From contig JALNYT010000001.1 in the NCBI GenBank assembly GCA_023229685.1, positions 434,001-498,000 on the forward strand: a DNA stretch of 64,000 nt, in the 5' to 3' direction. Positions 1-8,983 of this stretch are shown piece by piece. A program made the position numbers and the translations under genes. The notes beneath the pieces were generated by a model. It searched no databases, was not told where the DNA came from, and was given only the letters and a program-made list of their open reading frames with translations. The stretch is from Sulfuritalea sp. (GTDB lineage Bacteria; Pseudomonadota; Gammaproteobacteria; Burkholderiales; Rhodocyclaceae). Every line of letters starts with the position of its first letter. The stretch's first letter is position 1.

Positions 1-364
1 CTTCCTGATAGAAATCGCCGAGCGAAACCAGTTCATCGCTTTCGCCCGGGCGCGCCGTACCGCCCTGGATGAAGGCCGCATCGACCGCGAACTCCGGGTT
101 ACGCAGACGCTGCAGGTTCTCGTCCGAACCGGCAGAAGGCTTCTCCACCAATGTTATGTCGTAGCGCGCCAGCACATCCTTGTAACGGGCGCCGAAGCGC
201 TGATAGGCGCCGCCTTCGCCGCCGGTGCTGACGATCAATTGGTGAGGCGGAGCCGGCTTGATGAACTGCGCTGCGAGCCAGAACGCGACGATGGCCAGCA
301 ACAGGGAAGGCAGCGCGACAAATACGATGTCGCGCCACGAAAGCAGTTTGAGTCTTTCAGGCAT
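1..364 (-). CDS. TAXI-family TRAP transporter solute-binding protein (N-terminal part, truncated by window edge)
   Basis: The first 121 codons of a leftward gene are visible; the rest lies outside the window. An N-terminal hydrophobic segment (about residues 12-32) acts as signal anchor. It is followed by a start typical of TAXI periplasmic binding proteins: LIVSTGGEGGAYQRFGARY, then alternation of helices and the SAGSDENLQRL stretch. Such proteins capture carboxylates such as glutamate-like or C4 compounds for TRAP permeases, but membrane-tethered stand-alone versions exist whose ligand is unknown. The ATG at 364 is 52 bp downstream of the ssb stop on the same strand, so it may share the ssb transcript. 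Assignment rests on the N-terminal third only. Confidence 0.7.
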   Translation of the reverse strand, partial: MPERLKLLSWRDIVFVALPSLLLAIVAFWLAAQFIKPAPPHQLIVSTGGEGGAYQRFGARYKDVLARYDITLVEKPSAGSDENLQRLRNPEFAVDAAFIQGGTARPGESDELVSLGDFYQE

Positions 365-416
365 GTTCACCTCACATGGCTCTCTTGGCGAACATTACTC
401 CGAGCCGGCGAAGGCG

Positions 417-872
417 TCAGAACGGAATATCGTCCTCGAAGTCGTTGAAGTTGCCGCCGGCCGGCTGCGGCGCCGCCGCCGGACGATTGCTGGCGCCAGT
501 GCCGCCGCTGGCGTCGCGCGGCGGCGCATCGCCCATGCCCTGGCGACCGCCCAGCATTTGCATGCGGTCACCGCGAATTTCGGTGGTATAGCGGTCCTGG
601 CCTTCCTTGTCCTGCCACTTGCGGGTGCGAATCGAACCCTCCACATAGATCTGCGAGCCCTTTTTCAGATACTGCCCGCACACCTCGGCTTGGCGACCGA
701 AGAAACTGACCCGATGCCATTCGGTGGCTTCCTGCTTGTTGCCATCCTTGTCCTTCCACGAGTCCGTGGTGGCCAGGCGCAGGTTGGCGACCGCTTCGCC
801 GCTCGGCAAATAGCGCATTTCGGGGTCGGCGCCGAGATTGCCCACCAGGATCACCTTGTTAACCGAAGCCAT
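417..872 (-). CDS. ssb: single-stranded DNA-binding protein
   Basis: 151 residues. The N-terminal OB fold (about 1-110) opens with MASVNKVILVGNLGADPEMR and contains the ATTDSWKDKDG and EWHRVSFFG segments of bacterial SSB. A Gly/Pro/Ala-rich linker follows, and the acidic tail ends DFEDDIPF, the peptide that binds replication and repair proteins. SSB coats single-stranded DNA during replication, recombination and repair. A strong ribosome site (GAGGAG) sits just before the ATG at 872. The gene follows the MFS gene by 11 bp, an ssb-MFS pairing common in Betaproteobacteria, usually near uvrA; here uvrA is displaced about 7 kb away. Confidence 0.97.
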   Translation of the reverse strand: MASVNKVILVGNLGADPEMRYLPSGEAVANLRLATTDSWKDKDGNKQEATEWHRVSFFGRQAEVCGQYLKKGSQIYVEGSIRTRKWQDKEGQDRYTTEIRGDRMQMLGGRQGMGDAPPRDASGGTGASNRPAAAPQPAGGNFNDFEDDIPF

Positions 873-883
873 GCATTTTCTCC

Positions 884-2119
884 TCAGGGTTTTTTATCAA
901 GTATGCCATGCGCCGACGGCTCTGTCGCGGCTGCACGACGCACGGGCACGTTCATCATAGTCACGGCGGCGCCAAGCCACAGCGTCACCATCGCGGCGTC
1001 GAAAATGAACACGGCGCCGGCATCGAAGTTCTTCATCAGCCAGCCGCCCAGAGCCCCTCCGACGAACAGGCCGAGCGCCTGGGTGGTGTTGTACACGCCC
1101 AGCGCCGCACCCTTGGCGCGCGCCGGCGCGATTCGCGAAATCAGCGAGGGCAGCATCGCTTCGAGAATATTGAAGGCGACGAAAAAGCTCAGCAGGCCAC
1201 CCGCCACCACCATGAAATTGGTGTTGGCAAACCACATCACCAGCAAGGTGACGAGCAGCAGGCCGATGGCGAAAATGAACACCGGCCGCACCTTGTCGCG
1301 CTTCTCGGCGAGGATGATCGCCGGCACCATCAGGACGAAGGATGCCAGCACCGCCGGCAGATAGACCTTCCAGTGCGAGGCCAGCGGCAGGCCGCCGTAA
1401 TGGATCAACAAGCCGGGAACGACGACGAACATCGCCATCTGCACCATGTGCAGGGTGAAGATGCCGAAGTTGAGCCGCAGCAGCTGGGTGTCGAGCAACA
1501 CGTCGCGAAACGGCGGCTTGGGTCCGGGCGGCAGCGGCGGAGCCGGCGGTACGACGTGGGTGACGAGGCCGATGGCGGCAATCGCGAAGATTGCCGTGAG
1601 CCAGAAAATCCCGGCCATGCCTACCGCGGCGTACAGGACGGGAGCGCCGACCAGCGAGATGGCGAACACCAATCCGATGGAGGAACCGATCATCGCCATG
1701 ACCTTGGTGCGATGCTGCTCGCGCGTCAGATCGGCGGCCAGTGCCGTGACGGCTGCCGAAATCGCCCCGGCGCCCTGCAGCACGCGGCCGCCGATGGTCC
1801 ACCAGATATCCGTCGCCATGGCCGCCAGCGCAGATCCGGCGGCGAACAGCAGCAAGCCGAAGATGATCACCCGCTTGCGGCCGAACACGTCGGAGGCCAT
1901 GCCGAACGGGATCTGGAACATGGCCTGGGTCAGCCCGTAGGCCCCAAGCGCGATGCCGACCAGCGCCAGGTCGTCGCCGCCGGGAATGGTCCGGGCATGG
2001 ACCGCAAACACCGGCAGGATCAGGAACAGCCCGAGCATGCGCAGCGCAAAAATCGAAGCGAGTGCCGCGCCCGCGCGCTTTTCATCGCGGCTCATGGCGT
2101 CTGGAGTGGGGGATAGCAT
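884..2119 (-). CDS. major facilitator superfamily (MFS) exporter
   Basis: 411 residues with about 12 hydrophobic helices. The loop between helices 2 and 3 has GMASDVFGRKRVIIFG, the MFS signature (G-x3-D-x-x-G-R-K/R), and the N-terminal half carries GYGLTQA-like residues (GAYGLTQAMFQIPFG) typical of drug:H+ antiporter-1 members such as YajR. It is probably an inner-membrane proton-coupled exporter; the substrate cannot be read from sequence. Start chosen at ATG 2119; a second ATG at 2095 (MSRDEKRAG) is equally possible because neither has a clear ribosome site. Same strand as ssb, 11 bp upstream of it, so probably co-transcribed. Confidence 0.88.
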   Translation of the reverse strand: MLSPTPDAMSRDEKRAGAALASIFALRMLGLFLILPVFAVHARTIPGGDDLALVGIALGAYGLTQAMFQIPFGMASDVFGRKRVIIFGLLLFAAGSALAAMATDIWWTIGGRVLQGAGAISAAVTALAADLTREQHRTKVMAMIGSSIGLVFAISLVGAPVLYAAVGMAGIFWLTAIFAIAAIGLVTHVVPPAPPLPPGPKPPFRDVLLDTQLLRLNFGIFTLHMVQMAMFVVVPGLLIHYGGLPLASHWKVYLPAVLASFVLMVPAIILAEKRDKVRPVFIFAIGLLLVTLLVMWFANTNFMVVAGGLLSFFVAFNILEAMLPSLISRIAPARAKGAALGVYNTTQALGLFVGGALGGWLMKNFDAGAVFIFDAAMVTLWLGAAVTMMNVPVRRAAATEPSAHGILDKKP

Positions 2120-2249
2120 GGGGTTCAGGGGGTTACCGGGATATCAGATCACCGGAAACCCGGTCGTGCTGCGCATGGGTCCATTTTAATGCACAACCAT
2201 GCGAATTCCATCGAATCCCGCGGGGAACCGGGGGCGGACAGCAATCCCC

Positions 2250-2274
2250 AAGAGTCGGCGCTGGCCGCTCTGCG
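2250..2274 (+). repeat. copy of a 25-bp dispersed repeat
   Basis: Reads AAGAGTCGGCGCTGGCCGCT then CTGCG. The same core (AAGAGTCGGCGCTGGC) recurs in gaps at 8871, 14911-14943 (reverse), 36818-36844 (reverse) and 50442. This copy lies in the 191-bp gap between the unknown 387-residue gene and the MFS gene, both leftward. Apart from this repeat and the GC-rich run before it I see no other clear element in the gap. Confidence 0.6.
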
Positions 2275-2310
2275 TACCTGGAATTCCGCTTTGCGGGCAG
2301 GTAACGGCGG

Positions 2311-3474
2311 CTACACCGCGCCCCAGTAGGGTGTGGCGATCGCCTCGCCGAGGTCGGCTTCGACCAGGCGCCGCCTGACGTCCAGTAGCCGGGCGATCAG
2401 CGCCGGTTCGGCGCGGCCATAGGCCTCGGCGTCCGGCGCGCGCTTGACCACGACGCCCAGCATTTCGGTGATGGCGTTGCCGATCGAGTTCTGGCTGATG
2501 GTGACGATCAGACTGCCGTTGTCGTTGCGGTAGATCAGTTGCTTGAAGGCCGGCTGCCAGCGGATGGCGTTGGCGTACTTGGCATCCTTGATGCAGCGGT
2601 CGCGCACCATCTTCGCCGTCTTGAGGAAATCGTTGTCGAACTGGAGCTTGGCCTCGACCAGTTCGGGAAAGTAAATGTCGCGCGGCAACGGCGCGTTGCG
2701 CGTCGAGACCTGGGTGAAGAAGGTCCGGTAGAAATCGATGAAGCCCTTGAGGATGGTGTCGTATTCCTTCCAGAAACGCACTTCCTTCAGCGCCGCGACG
2801 CCGCCCTGGACTTCCCAGCTCGGCAGGCCGTGCGGGTAGCCGGTCAGGGCCAGGCGGCAGGCACCGTCCTCGCACGGGCGGAGGATCTGCAAGTCGAGTC
2901 CGGCGAAGAAGGCCCGGTAAACGTCGCGCATGTAGGCCTGGAACAGCGAGTGCTGGCCGCCGTCGGTCAAGTTGGGGTTGTCGGTGTCGGCCAGCGGCGC
3001 AGCGCGCAATTCCTCCTGATCGAAGACGATGAAGTGGTTGTGCAGCATGCGGATGCTCGGCACACCCGGCGAGGTCAATGGCCAGGTCGCGTCCAGGCTG
3101 GCTTCGCCGGCCAGCACCAGGTTGCGTTGCGGGTCCGGATAGCGTTCCAGCATGTACTCGATGATGATCTGGTTCATGCGGTTCCAGACGTTCTTCACGG
3201 CGTCGGGCACCTGGGTGCGGCGCACCGGGCGGCCGAGCGGATCGAGGATGCCCTGCGCGGTGTTGTAGATGATCGAGGCGTCGAACTCGTTGCAGTGGCC
3301 GAGCGCCTTGCGATACAGCAGCAGGCCTTCCGGATTCACCAGCAGGCCGTTGTTGTGCACCAGGTCGTTGAGGTTCTCGGTGCTGTTGAAGAACTCGTTC
3401 GGCTTCATCCCCTCGGGCACATCGAGCGGAATCGGACGAAACGGAGTGACGATTTCACGCGGTCCGGATTGCAT
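2311..3474 (-). CDS. conserved-looking protein of unknown function, 387 residues
   Basis: I do not recognise this family. The protein is soluble, with no signal peptide or membrane helix and a normal residue mix. Notable stretches are PSIRMLHNHFIVFDQEELR (about 155-173), a DGGQHSLFQAYMRDVY segment and a C-terminal helical part ending ATPYWGAV. The ATG at 3474 is preferred because it has a good ribosome site (AGAGAGGA) 6 bp upstream; the frame stays open to a TTG at 3516 with no such site. It stands alone on the minus strand between the diguanylate cyclase and the MFS gene. Codon use matches the neighbours, so it is a real resident gene. Confidence 0.75.
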   Translation of the reverse strand: MQSGPREIVTPFRPIPLDVPEGMKPNEFFNSTENLNDLVHNNGLLVNPEGLLLYRKALGHCNEFDASIIYNTAQGILDPLGRPVRRTQVPDAVKNVWNRMNQIIIEYMLERYPDPQRNLVLAGEASLDATWPLTSPGVPSIRMLHNHFIVFDQEELRAAPLADTDNPNLTDGGQHSLFQAYMRDVYRAFFAGLDLQILRPCEDGACRLALTGYPHGLPSWEVQGGVAALKEVRFWKEYDTILKGFIDFYRTFFTQVSTRNAPLPRDIYFPELVEAKLQFDNDFLKTAKMVRDRCIKDAKYANAIRWQPAFKQLIYRNDNGSLIVTISQNSIGNAITEMLGVVVKRAPDAEAYGRAEPALIARLLDVRRRLVEADLGEAIATPYWGAV

Positions 3475-3693
3475 GCGGTCCTCTCTGGATGGACGTTTGG
3501 ATCGCCCCTTGGACAAGACCGGCCAGCTTAGTCGCGCACCACGACGCCGGCAAATAGATAAATTGAACGGGCCGATGCACTGCGGCGATGGGCCATACGC
3601 TCGCCGCTGCCGCTGAATTTCCCGGCCCTCTTCCGCTGCATCTCCCTTGACCAGGGTCGGCTTCGATTCGGTATCGAGGCGATCAGATCCGCC

Positions 3694-5976
3694 TCATGCT
3701 TCGTGCCATTTCGCCGACGCGCCATCCCGGGGTTCGTAGGCGCAGACCCGGTTGCGGCCGGACCTCTTGGCTTTGTAGAGAGCCTTGTCGGCCTGACTGA
3801 GCAGCGTGTCGATGTTGCTGCTGGTGCCGCCCAACGTGGCCACACCAATGGAAACCGTGAAGTGGAGCGGCAGTCCCTGATCCAGAACCACCTCGGCATC
3901 GCCGGTTGACTTGCGTAATCGGTCGGCCACTTCCAGAGCGTGTTCGCCGTCCGTTTGCGGCAATACGACGGCGAATTCCTCGCCGCCGACGCGGCCTATG
4001 ACGTCTATGTCACGCAGGCTCTGCCGGCTCAACTCGGCGAACCTCCGCAAGACAACGTCCCCGGTCTTGTGACCGTAAGTGTCGTTGATCTTCTTGAAAT
4101 GGTCGATATCCATCATGAGCACGGACAGAGCGCCGCCGTACCGGAGCGTGCGCGACAGTTCCTGTTCCGCCAGGGTCATGAAATGGCGACGGTTAACGAG
4201 GTTGGTCAGAAAGTCGGTTTGCGCGAGTTGCTCGAGTGCTTGCTCGGCCTTCTTGCGCGCAGTGATATCGCGGGTTACGCCGAGCAGGCCCGTGATCTGC
4301 CCATCGACATCGCGCATGGGCACCGCATGGGTATCCAGCCAGCGATGCCCTCCCTTGAGGCCGACGATCTCGAACTCCAGGGTTCCCGATTCTCCCCGGT
4401 TGACTCTCTCATTCAGGTCGATGAACGCTTCGCGGTATTGCGGAGCCACGATCTCCGTCACCTTGTGCCCGATGACCTGACTGTCTGACTCCGCCTCGAT
4501 CAAGTCAAGGCCGGCGCGATTCATTTGCAGCAGCGTGCCGTCCGCTGCCAGCACTTTCACGCATTCGGGTTCCGTCTCGATGATCGTCTTCAACTTCCAT
4601 TCGCTTTCAGCCAGCGCAAGCTGCACGCGCTTGACTTCGGTGATGTCCGAAACCAGGACGAAAAAACCCCGCACCTCGTTGCCGTCCAGGTCCGGAATGT
4701 AATGGGCCCAAGTATAGGCCGTGCTGCCGTCGGCCTTGGTCAGGGTGCGCTCGAAGCGCTGGCGTTCGCCGCGCAGGGCGGCGCTGATGAAGGGTTCGTT
4801 CTTGCGAAACAATTCATCGCCCATCATGTCCTGGATACGGATGCCCCGCATCTGCTCCGGCGTCCTGCCGAACCATTCCAGATAGGCCTTGTTGGCGAAG
4901 CCGCAACGCAACTCGCGGGTCCAGTAGGCCACCATGCCCGGAATGTTGTCGGTCAGGGTCTCCATGAAGCGGTGACTTGCCGCCAGCGCCTCGGCGACCT
5001 CGGCCTCTCTCCGCGCAAATTCCCTCTGCCGGCGCTGGTAGGCATAAAGCCCCAGCGTGGAGCCGAGGACGATCAGTCCGAATAGCCCGCCCTGTATCCG
5101 AATATCGTGGCGCCACGCGGCATAAACGGTATTCAGGTCGCGCCCCACGGCGACGACCAGGGGCTTGTCTTGTTTCAGCCTTGCCGGCTGTATCGAGCGC
5201 AGGGCCATCATGCGCTCCTCGCCGGTCGCGTAGACGGCGCCGGTGAGGATATTGGTTTCCTTGCCGCTGTCCCGGTGCCGGCTGAAGAACGAGCCCGGTT
5301 GTGCCAGGTTCTTGCCGGCCTGGCCGTCCCGCTCGGGCACCATCAGGAACTGGATGCCGTCGCCGTGGGCGACGGCAGTCCACATGTCCGGCGCATAGAG
5401 TACCGAGGCCATCAGGGGCTTGAAGTACTCCGGGTCCAGGGTGGCGACAATCAAGCCGGCAAACTCGCCCCTGCCTCCCGGGATTGTCCGTGCCACGTTG
5501 ATGCCATAAATGCCGAGCGTGGTCTTGAATGGCGCCGAGACGAACAGCATCTCGGGGTCGGGATTCTGACGGGGGGTCTTGAAGTAGTCCCGGTAAGCGA
5601 AGTTGCCCCCTAGCAGTTCCGATCTGCTCGATGCCAATACCGTACCGTCGCGGTCCAGCAACAGCAGAGTGCGGATGCCCGGCATCGCGTCGGTCAGCAT
5701 CTTGAGGCGATCGCTCAAGCCCGGGTTGGCCTTGTGCGACGGCAGCTCCTTGCGCAGATCGGCCAGCACCCGGCTGACCGCGGTCAGATTCTGCTCGAGG
5801 TTCTCCTGGATCACTCGCGCCTGGGTCAGCAGCCGGCCCTGCTCGCGGCGCTCGGTGCGACCGCGATCCACGTAGAGGTTGAAACCGGTCGCGCCTCCCA
5901 GAATCAGCAGCGCAAAGCCGAGGATCAGCCACTGGGTGGTGAGGGAACTCTGTTTCAGGTGGTTCAGTTCGGGCAT
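3694..5976 (-). CDS. membrane sensor diguanylate cyclase (dCache-like, two PAS, GGDEF)
   Basis: 760 residues. One membrane helix (about 16-36), a periplasmic Cache-type sensor (about 45-290) and a second helix (about 305-325) precede two PAS domains (about 345-455 and 460-585) and a C-terminal GGDEF domain (about 590-745). The active-site motif reads RVGGEEF, and an RDID sits five residues before it, matching the RxxD inhibitory site that binds product. So it should make cyclic di-GMP from two GTP and be feedback-controlled, in response to an extracellular signal relayed through the PAS domains. No EAL domain is present. ATG 5976 is preferred over the upstream TTG at 5997. It is monocistronic. 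Confidence 0.93.
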   Translation of the reverse strand: MPELNHLKQSSLTTQWLILGFALLILGGATGFNLYVDRGRTERREQGRLLTQARVIQENLEQNLTAVSRVLADLRKELPSHKANPGLSDRLKMLTDAMPGIRTLLLLDRDGTVLASSRSELLGGNFAYRDYFKTPRQNPDPEMLFVSAPFKTTLGIYGINVARTIPGGRGEFAGLIVATLDPEYFKPLMASVLYAPDMWTAVAHGDGIQFLMVPERDGQAGKNLAQPGSFFSRHRDSGKETNILTGAVYATGEERMMALRSIQPARLKQDKPLVVAVGRDLNTVYAAWRHDIRIQGGLFGLIVLGSTLGLYAYQRRQREFARREAEVAEALAASHRFMETLTDNIPGMVAYWTRELRCGFANKAYLEWFGRTPEQMRGIRIQDMMGDELFRKNEPFISAALRGERQRFERTLTKADGSTAYTWAHYIPDLDGNEVRGFFVLVSDITEVKRVQLALAESEWKLKTIIETEPECVKVLAADGTLLQMNRAGLDLIEAESDSQVIGHKVTEIVAPQYREAFIDLNERVNRGESGTLEFEIVGLKGGHRWLDTHAVPMRDVDGQITGLLGVTRDITARKKAEQALEQLAQTDFLTNLVNRRHFMTLAEQELSRTLRYGGALSVLMMDIDHFKKINDTYGHKTGDVVLRRFAELSRQSLRDIDVIGRVGGEEFAVVLPQTDGEHALEVADRLRKSTGDAEVVLDQGLPLHFTVSIGVATLGGTSSNIDTLLSQADKALYKAKRSGRNRVCAYEPRDGASAKWHEA

Positions 5977-6132
5977 GCCTGAGGTCGAATCCAACAATGA
6001 GGGGCGCCTGCGAATGGATCGATGATATCCCTTCTATGCCACCGTGGATACGATGCAATTGCCGTTGTTCCGACTCTCTTTCGGCATATGCGCAGGGCCC
6101 GCCATGCGGGCACGTTCCGACTTTTGTGGCAG

Positions 6133-6217
6133 TGGCTATCGACTCCCGGTCGCGGTATATCTTTTGTTGCCCCAGACACCAACCTCACCCTGTCCCATGG
6201 ACTTCCTCAAGATTCGC
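6133..6217 (+). pseudogene. relic copy of the uvrA promoter region and first seven codons
   Basis: The stretch TGGCTATCGACTCC at 6133 also occurs at 8926, and the 21 bases from 6197 to 6217, coding MDFLKIR after an ATG, are identical to the start of uvrA at 8984-9004. The sequence between them aligns with small gaps and substitutions, including a -10-like TATAT. After codon 7 the similarity to uvrA ends (CTAEAEA follows instead of GARTHNL). I read it as the left remnant of a duplication at the uvrA 5' end, with the SARP-like gene and the secreted-protein gene now lying between the copies. The rest of the 242-bp gap 5998-6239 holds only a short hairpin (6097-6111). Confidence 0.65.
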
Positions 6218-6239
6218 TGCACGGCGGAGGCCGAGGCGC

Positions 6240-7850
6240 TCACACGGCCGCATCACTCATCGCCACCTCGTCCGGCCGCATTCCGGCGGCCTCGCAGGCA
6301 GCCAACAGTCGCTCGCGATGCACTGTCACGCGAAACGGCAGCACATTGCGAACGAAGGACAGGCTTACCCGACGGTTGAGGCTGCACGCTGTCGCAACGG
6401 CGTTCCGGGCCGAGCGCACGTCGCCCAGTTCGTAATGAACCGCAGCCAGGCCGTTGTGCGGCCATAGGTAAGCGGGGTTGCGCGTGATTGCGCTGGTAAA
6501 CGCCGCCTGGGCAGCGCGGAGCTCACCGACCATCCAGAACGCGTAGCCCCGGATCGTGAGGAACATTCCGTGATCGTTCGGATCCAGCGCCAGCGCAATG
6601 TTCACGTGCGCGAGCGACTCGTCGCAGCGGCCGCACCACATTGCGGCTTCGGCCAGATGGAAGTGCGCGTAAGCTGCCCCGGGCGCGAGTGCCACGGCCC
6701 TCTGCAGCTGCTCGAGCGCGGCCTCGTGCTCCTTGCGCCACAGCAGCACCTTTCCCATCAGCGCATGGGGCAGCATGTGGTTCGGATCGCAGGCGATCGC
6801 ACGCGTCGCGCACTGATGCGCCTTTTCAAAACTGGCCGATGGATCCGGAACCCAACCGCTGATTGAGTCGATCCAATGGGTCCATCCGAGCTTGGCGACG
6901 GCCTCGGCGCTGCCGGGTGCGAGGGCCACGGCCGCTTCGTAGGCCTCGCGGGCCCTGGCCATGCTTTCCGGCGTCATGAGGGTGAAGAACTGCCAGCCGC
7001 GCAACAGCAAGTCCACCACGGCGGCGTCCTCGGGCCGGCGCGCCGGTGCCACGATCGAAACGGGCGCGCCGGCCGGGGCGATGCCGGGGACCGGTTCCGC
7101 GCACAGCCTCAGCTGGTCCACCAGAGCCAGGGTCTGCAAGCTTGGTTCCACGCCGAGCTCTCGCCTGAGCACCCGGCGGCACTCGACCCAGGTCTGCACC
7201 GCCTTGGCGCGCAAGCCGGCGCGCGCATGCAACCGCATCAGGGCGCGGTAGCAGCCCTCGTGCACCGGGTCGTTCGCGAGCAAGCGGTACGCGAACTGGA
7301 CCACCGCCTCGGACGCAGCCACCCCGTCGGCACAGTCGCTCATCCGAGACAGCAGGCCCTGGGCGACGTCCCGCAGCCGTTGCCGCTCGGCCTCGGCCCA
7401 AGGCGTGAATTCCACGCCTGCGTCCAGCGCGTCGAGGAAGTCTCCGCGGTAGAGCTCGGCAGCCGACTGCATCGACGCGATGTCGGCGCGACCGGCCAGT
7501 GCCTCGAAACGGCGAACGTCCACGTCGAAGGCCGTCTCTCGCAGCACGATGTGGTCGCCCTCGCTGTCCAGCCCATCGGCGGCGGTGCCCAGCGCGCGTC
7601 TCAGGAGATGCAGGCACTGGCGCAGGGCGCTGCGTGCGTCTTCGTCGCTGTGGTCGGGCCACAGGAGCGCGACGAGCCGGCTGCGGCTGGCGCCGGAAGT
7701 TCCGTGCATCGCTGCCAAGGCCAAGAGGGCCTGCGCCTTTCGCCCGACGCGAACCGGCCCGCCCGAGAACGGCGTCTCGAGGGAGAAGTCGCCAAGTAGT
7801 CGCAGAGCGGAAGCCTGCATGCCACGGTCTTTCTTTTTTTGGCCGCCCAT
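6240..7850 (-). CDS. SARP-like transcriptional regulator with BTAD and TPR domains
   Basis: 536 residues. The N-terminus (about 12-95) is an OmpR-type winged helix of the SARP kind, with LLALAAMHGTSGASRSRLVALLWPD and ARSALRQCLHLLRRALG. A bacterial transcriptional activation domain (about 100-245) follows, ending in RRVLRRELGVEPSLQT, a hallmark of the AfsR/DnrI family. The C-terminal half is helical repeats of the TPR type (about 290-510). Such proteins activate nearby genes by binding direct repeats. It is divergent from the secreted-protein gene at 7987, its likely target. ATG 7850 is taken as start; ATG 7820 (MQASALRLLG) is possible. SARPs are typical of actinobacteria, less common in proteobacteria. 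Confidence 0.85.
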   Translation of the reverse strand: MGGQKKKDRGMQASALRLLGDFSLETPFSGGPVRVGRKAQALLALAAMHGTSGASRSRLVALLWPDHSDEDARSALRQCLHLLRRALGTAADGLDSEGDHIVLRETAFDVDVRRFEALAGRADIASMQSAAELYRGDFLDALDAGVEFTPWAEAERQRLRDVAQGLLSRMSDCADGVAASEAVVQFAYRLLANDPVHEGCYRALMRLHARAGLRAKAVQTWVECRRVLRRELGVEPSLQTLALVDQLRLCAEPVPGIAPAGAPVSIVAPARRPEDAAVVDLLLRGWQFFTLMTPESMARAREAYEAAVALAPGSAEAVAKLGWTHWIDSISGWVPDPSASFEKAHQCATRAIACDPNHMLPHALMGKVLLWRKEHEAALEQLQRAVALAPGAAYAHFHLAEAAMWCGRCDESLAHVNIALALDPNDHGMFLTIRGYAFWMVGELRAAQAAFTSAITRNPAYLWPHNGLAAVHYELGDVRSARNAVATACSLNRRVSLSFVRNVLPFRVTVHRERLLAACEAAGMRPDEVAMSDAAV

Positions 7851-7986
7851 GGAGCGGTCCTATAAAGCATGACCCGATTTGGTGCGGCAGGCAAGCCTGA
7901 TAACGCATTTCTCACGCTCGAATCACGCCGGCCGCACGCCCTATCGGCAGACTTTCGTCAAGTGGGACAACAACCAGGAGATGACG

Positions 7987-8484
7987 ATGGCAAACACGAA
8001 GAAGGGGGCGCTTTTCGCGCTCGCGCTGCTGGCCGCCCCCGGCGCTTTTGCGCAAGCGGCGAACCCCGCTCCCATGGCCCGGGAGGGCACCTATGAGCAG
8101 ACGCTGTGCTTCGGCGGCCCGGCCCACGTGATCAGCGCGTCGGACACCGACCGGTACGGAACCTACCAGCTCACCGGTGGGACGCAATCGGCGACCAAGG
8201 CGTTCGACTCGATGAGCCTGGAGTGCATCGGAGCATTCGAGATGCGGTCCGGCGTGTACCGGCACAAGGGCTACTGTGTCTTCCAGGACGCCAGCGGCGA
8301 CAAGTTCCACGTCGCCGACGCCGCCACGCCCCAAGCCTATACGGCGGAGCTGCTGGGCGGCACCGGCAAGTTCAATGGCATCACCGGCAGCGCGACCATC
8401 GAGCGGCTGGGCGCGATGACCCCGGTACGGCAGGGCACCATCCAGGGCTGTCGTCGGATCACCGGCAGCTATAAATTGCCCTGA
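7987..8484 (+). CDS. small secreted protein of unknown function
   Basis: 165 residues with a clear signal peptide: a KK start, a run of Leu/Ala, and a probable cut after AFA near residue 20. The mature part is rich in Gly, Thr and beta-strand-like segments and has the repeated pattern GGTGKFNGITGSATIERL, which recalls small beta-barrel proteins of the allene-oxide-cyclase/lipocalin shape, but I cannot assign a family. Four Cys (C-F-G-G, L-E-C, Y-C-V, G-C-R) could form disulfides in the periplasm. ATG 7987 is chosen because AGGAG lies 7 bp upstream; the ATG at 7981 is too close to that site. Divergent from the SARP-like regulator, which may control it. Confidence 0.75.
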   Translation: MANTKKGALFALALLAAPGAFAQAANPAPMAREGTYEQTLCFGGPAHVISASDTDRYGTYQLTGGTQSATKAFDSMSLECIGAFEMRSGVYRHKGYCVFQDASGDKFHVADAATPQAYTAELLGGTGKFNGITGSATIERLGAMTPVRQGTIQGCRRITGSYKLP

Positions 8485-8870
8485 CAGCAGGAATGCGATG
8501 GGCGAGACCTGAACTCCCGGGCCCGGCCCGGGATCAGAATGGACAGGGACGCCACGCCGCGCGGCAGGGCACCCCCATTCCACTGCCAAGAGTCCGCCAT
8601 GCGTCCGTCCATCCTGTCCTTGCCATACGCCTGCCTCGCCGAAACTGCATCCGCCGCAGCCGCCTGAATCGTTGAGGTGCGGTTCGTCAATAGGGGTTGG
8701 TATGCCGACGCCGGCCTCACGGCCCGGGAGGATGAAGCCAACCTGCAGGCGATAGCCCGGTGTACGTCCATGCAGCTACGGACGTAACGCCGCCCATGAA
8801 CGCGACAGCGCTTCGACAGGGCTCTGCCGGCATTTTCCATTGCCAAGAATCTGGCGCTGGCGCCTTGCCC

Positions 8871-8895
8871 AAGAGTCGGCGATGGCGGCACGGTG
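8871..8895 (+). repeat. copy of the 25-bp dispersed repeat
   Basis: Reads AAGAGTCGGCGATGGCGGCA then CGGTG. It matches the reverse-strand copy at 14911-14943 (GAGTCGGCGCTGGCGGCACG) at nearly every base. Confidence 0.55.
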
Positions 8896-8924
8896 CCTGG
8901 CGTCCTGGCCAGCCACTCCGTGCG

Positions 8925-8954
8925 TTGGCTATCGACTCCGCGCCGGGGTATAGT
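8925..8954 (+). promoter_or_regulatory. putative uvrA promoter
   Basis: A -35-like TTGGCT (8925-8930) and a -10-like TATAGT (8949-8954) are separated by 18 bp, 30 bp ahead of the uvrA ATG. The same block is partly preserved in the relic at 6133, which supports it being functional sequence that was copied with the gene start. The call is by eye. Confidence 0.45.
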
Positions 8955-8983
8955 TTCCGGTTCCCCGACATCGAAACTGCCTC

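Larger units (their letters stand above)
8485..8983 (+). other. 499-bp gap upstream of uvrA: repeats, an inverted repeat and the uvrA promoter
   Basis: No convincing gene is present. The gap holds an inverted repeat (TACGTCC at 8763-8769 with GGACGTA at 8780-8786), one good copy of the 25-bp dispersed repeat at 8871-8895, a degenerate copy near 8844-8865 and a partial one near 8587. The right end carries the uvrA promoter region, shared with the relic at 6133. I see no LexA-type CTG-N10-CAG box in a convincing position. Confidence 0.5.

Noticed and set aside
6097..6111. Hairpin GCCCGC-CAT-GCGGGC near the uvrA relic
   Set aside because: Short stem without a T-run, so not called as a terminator.
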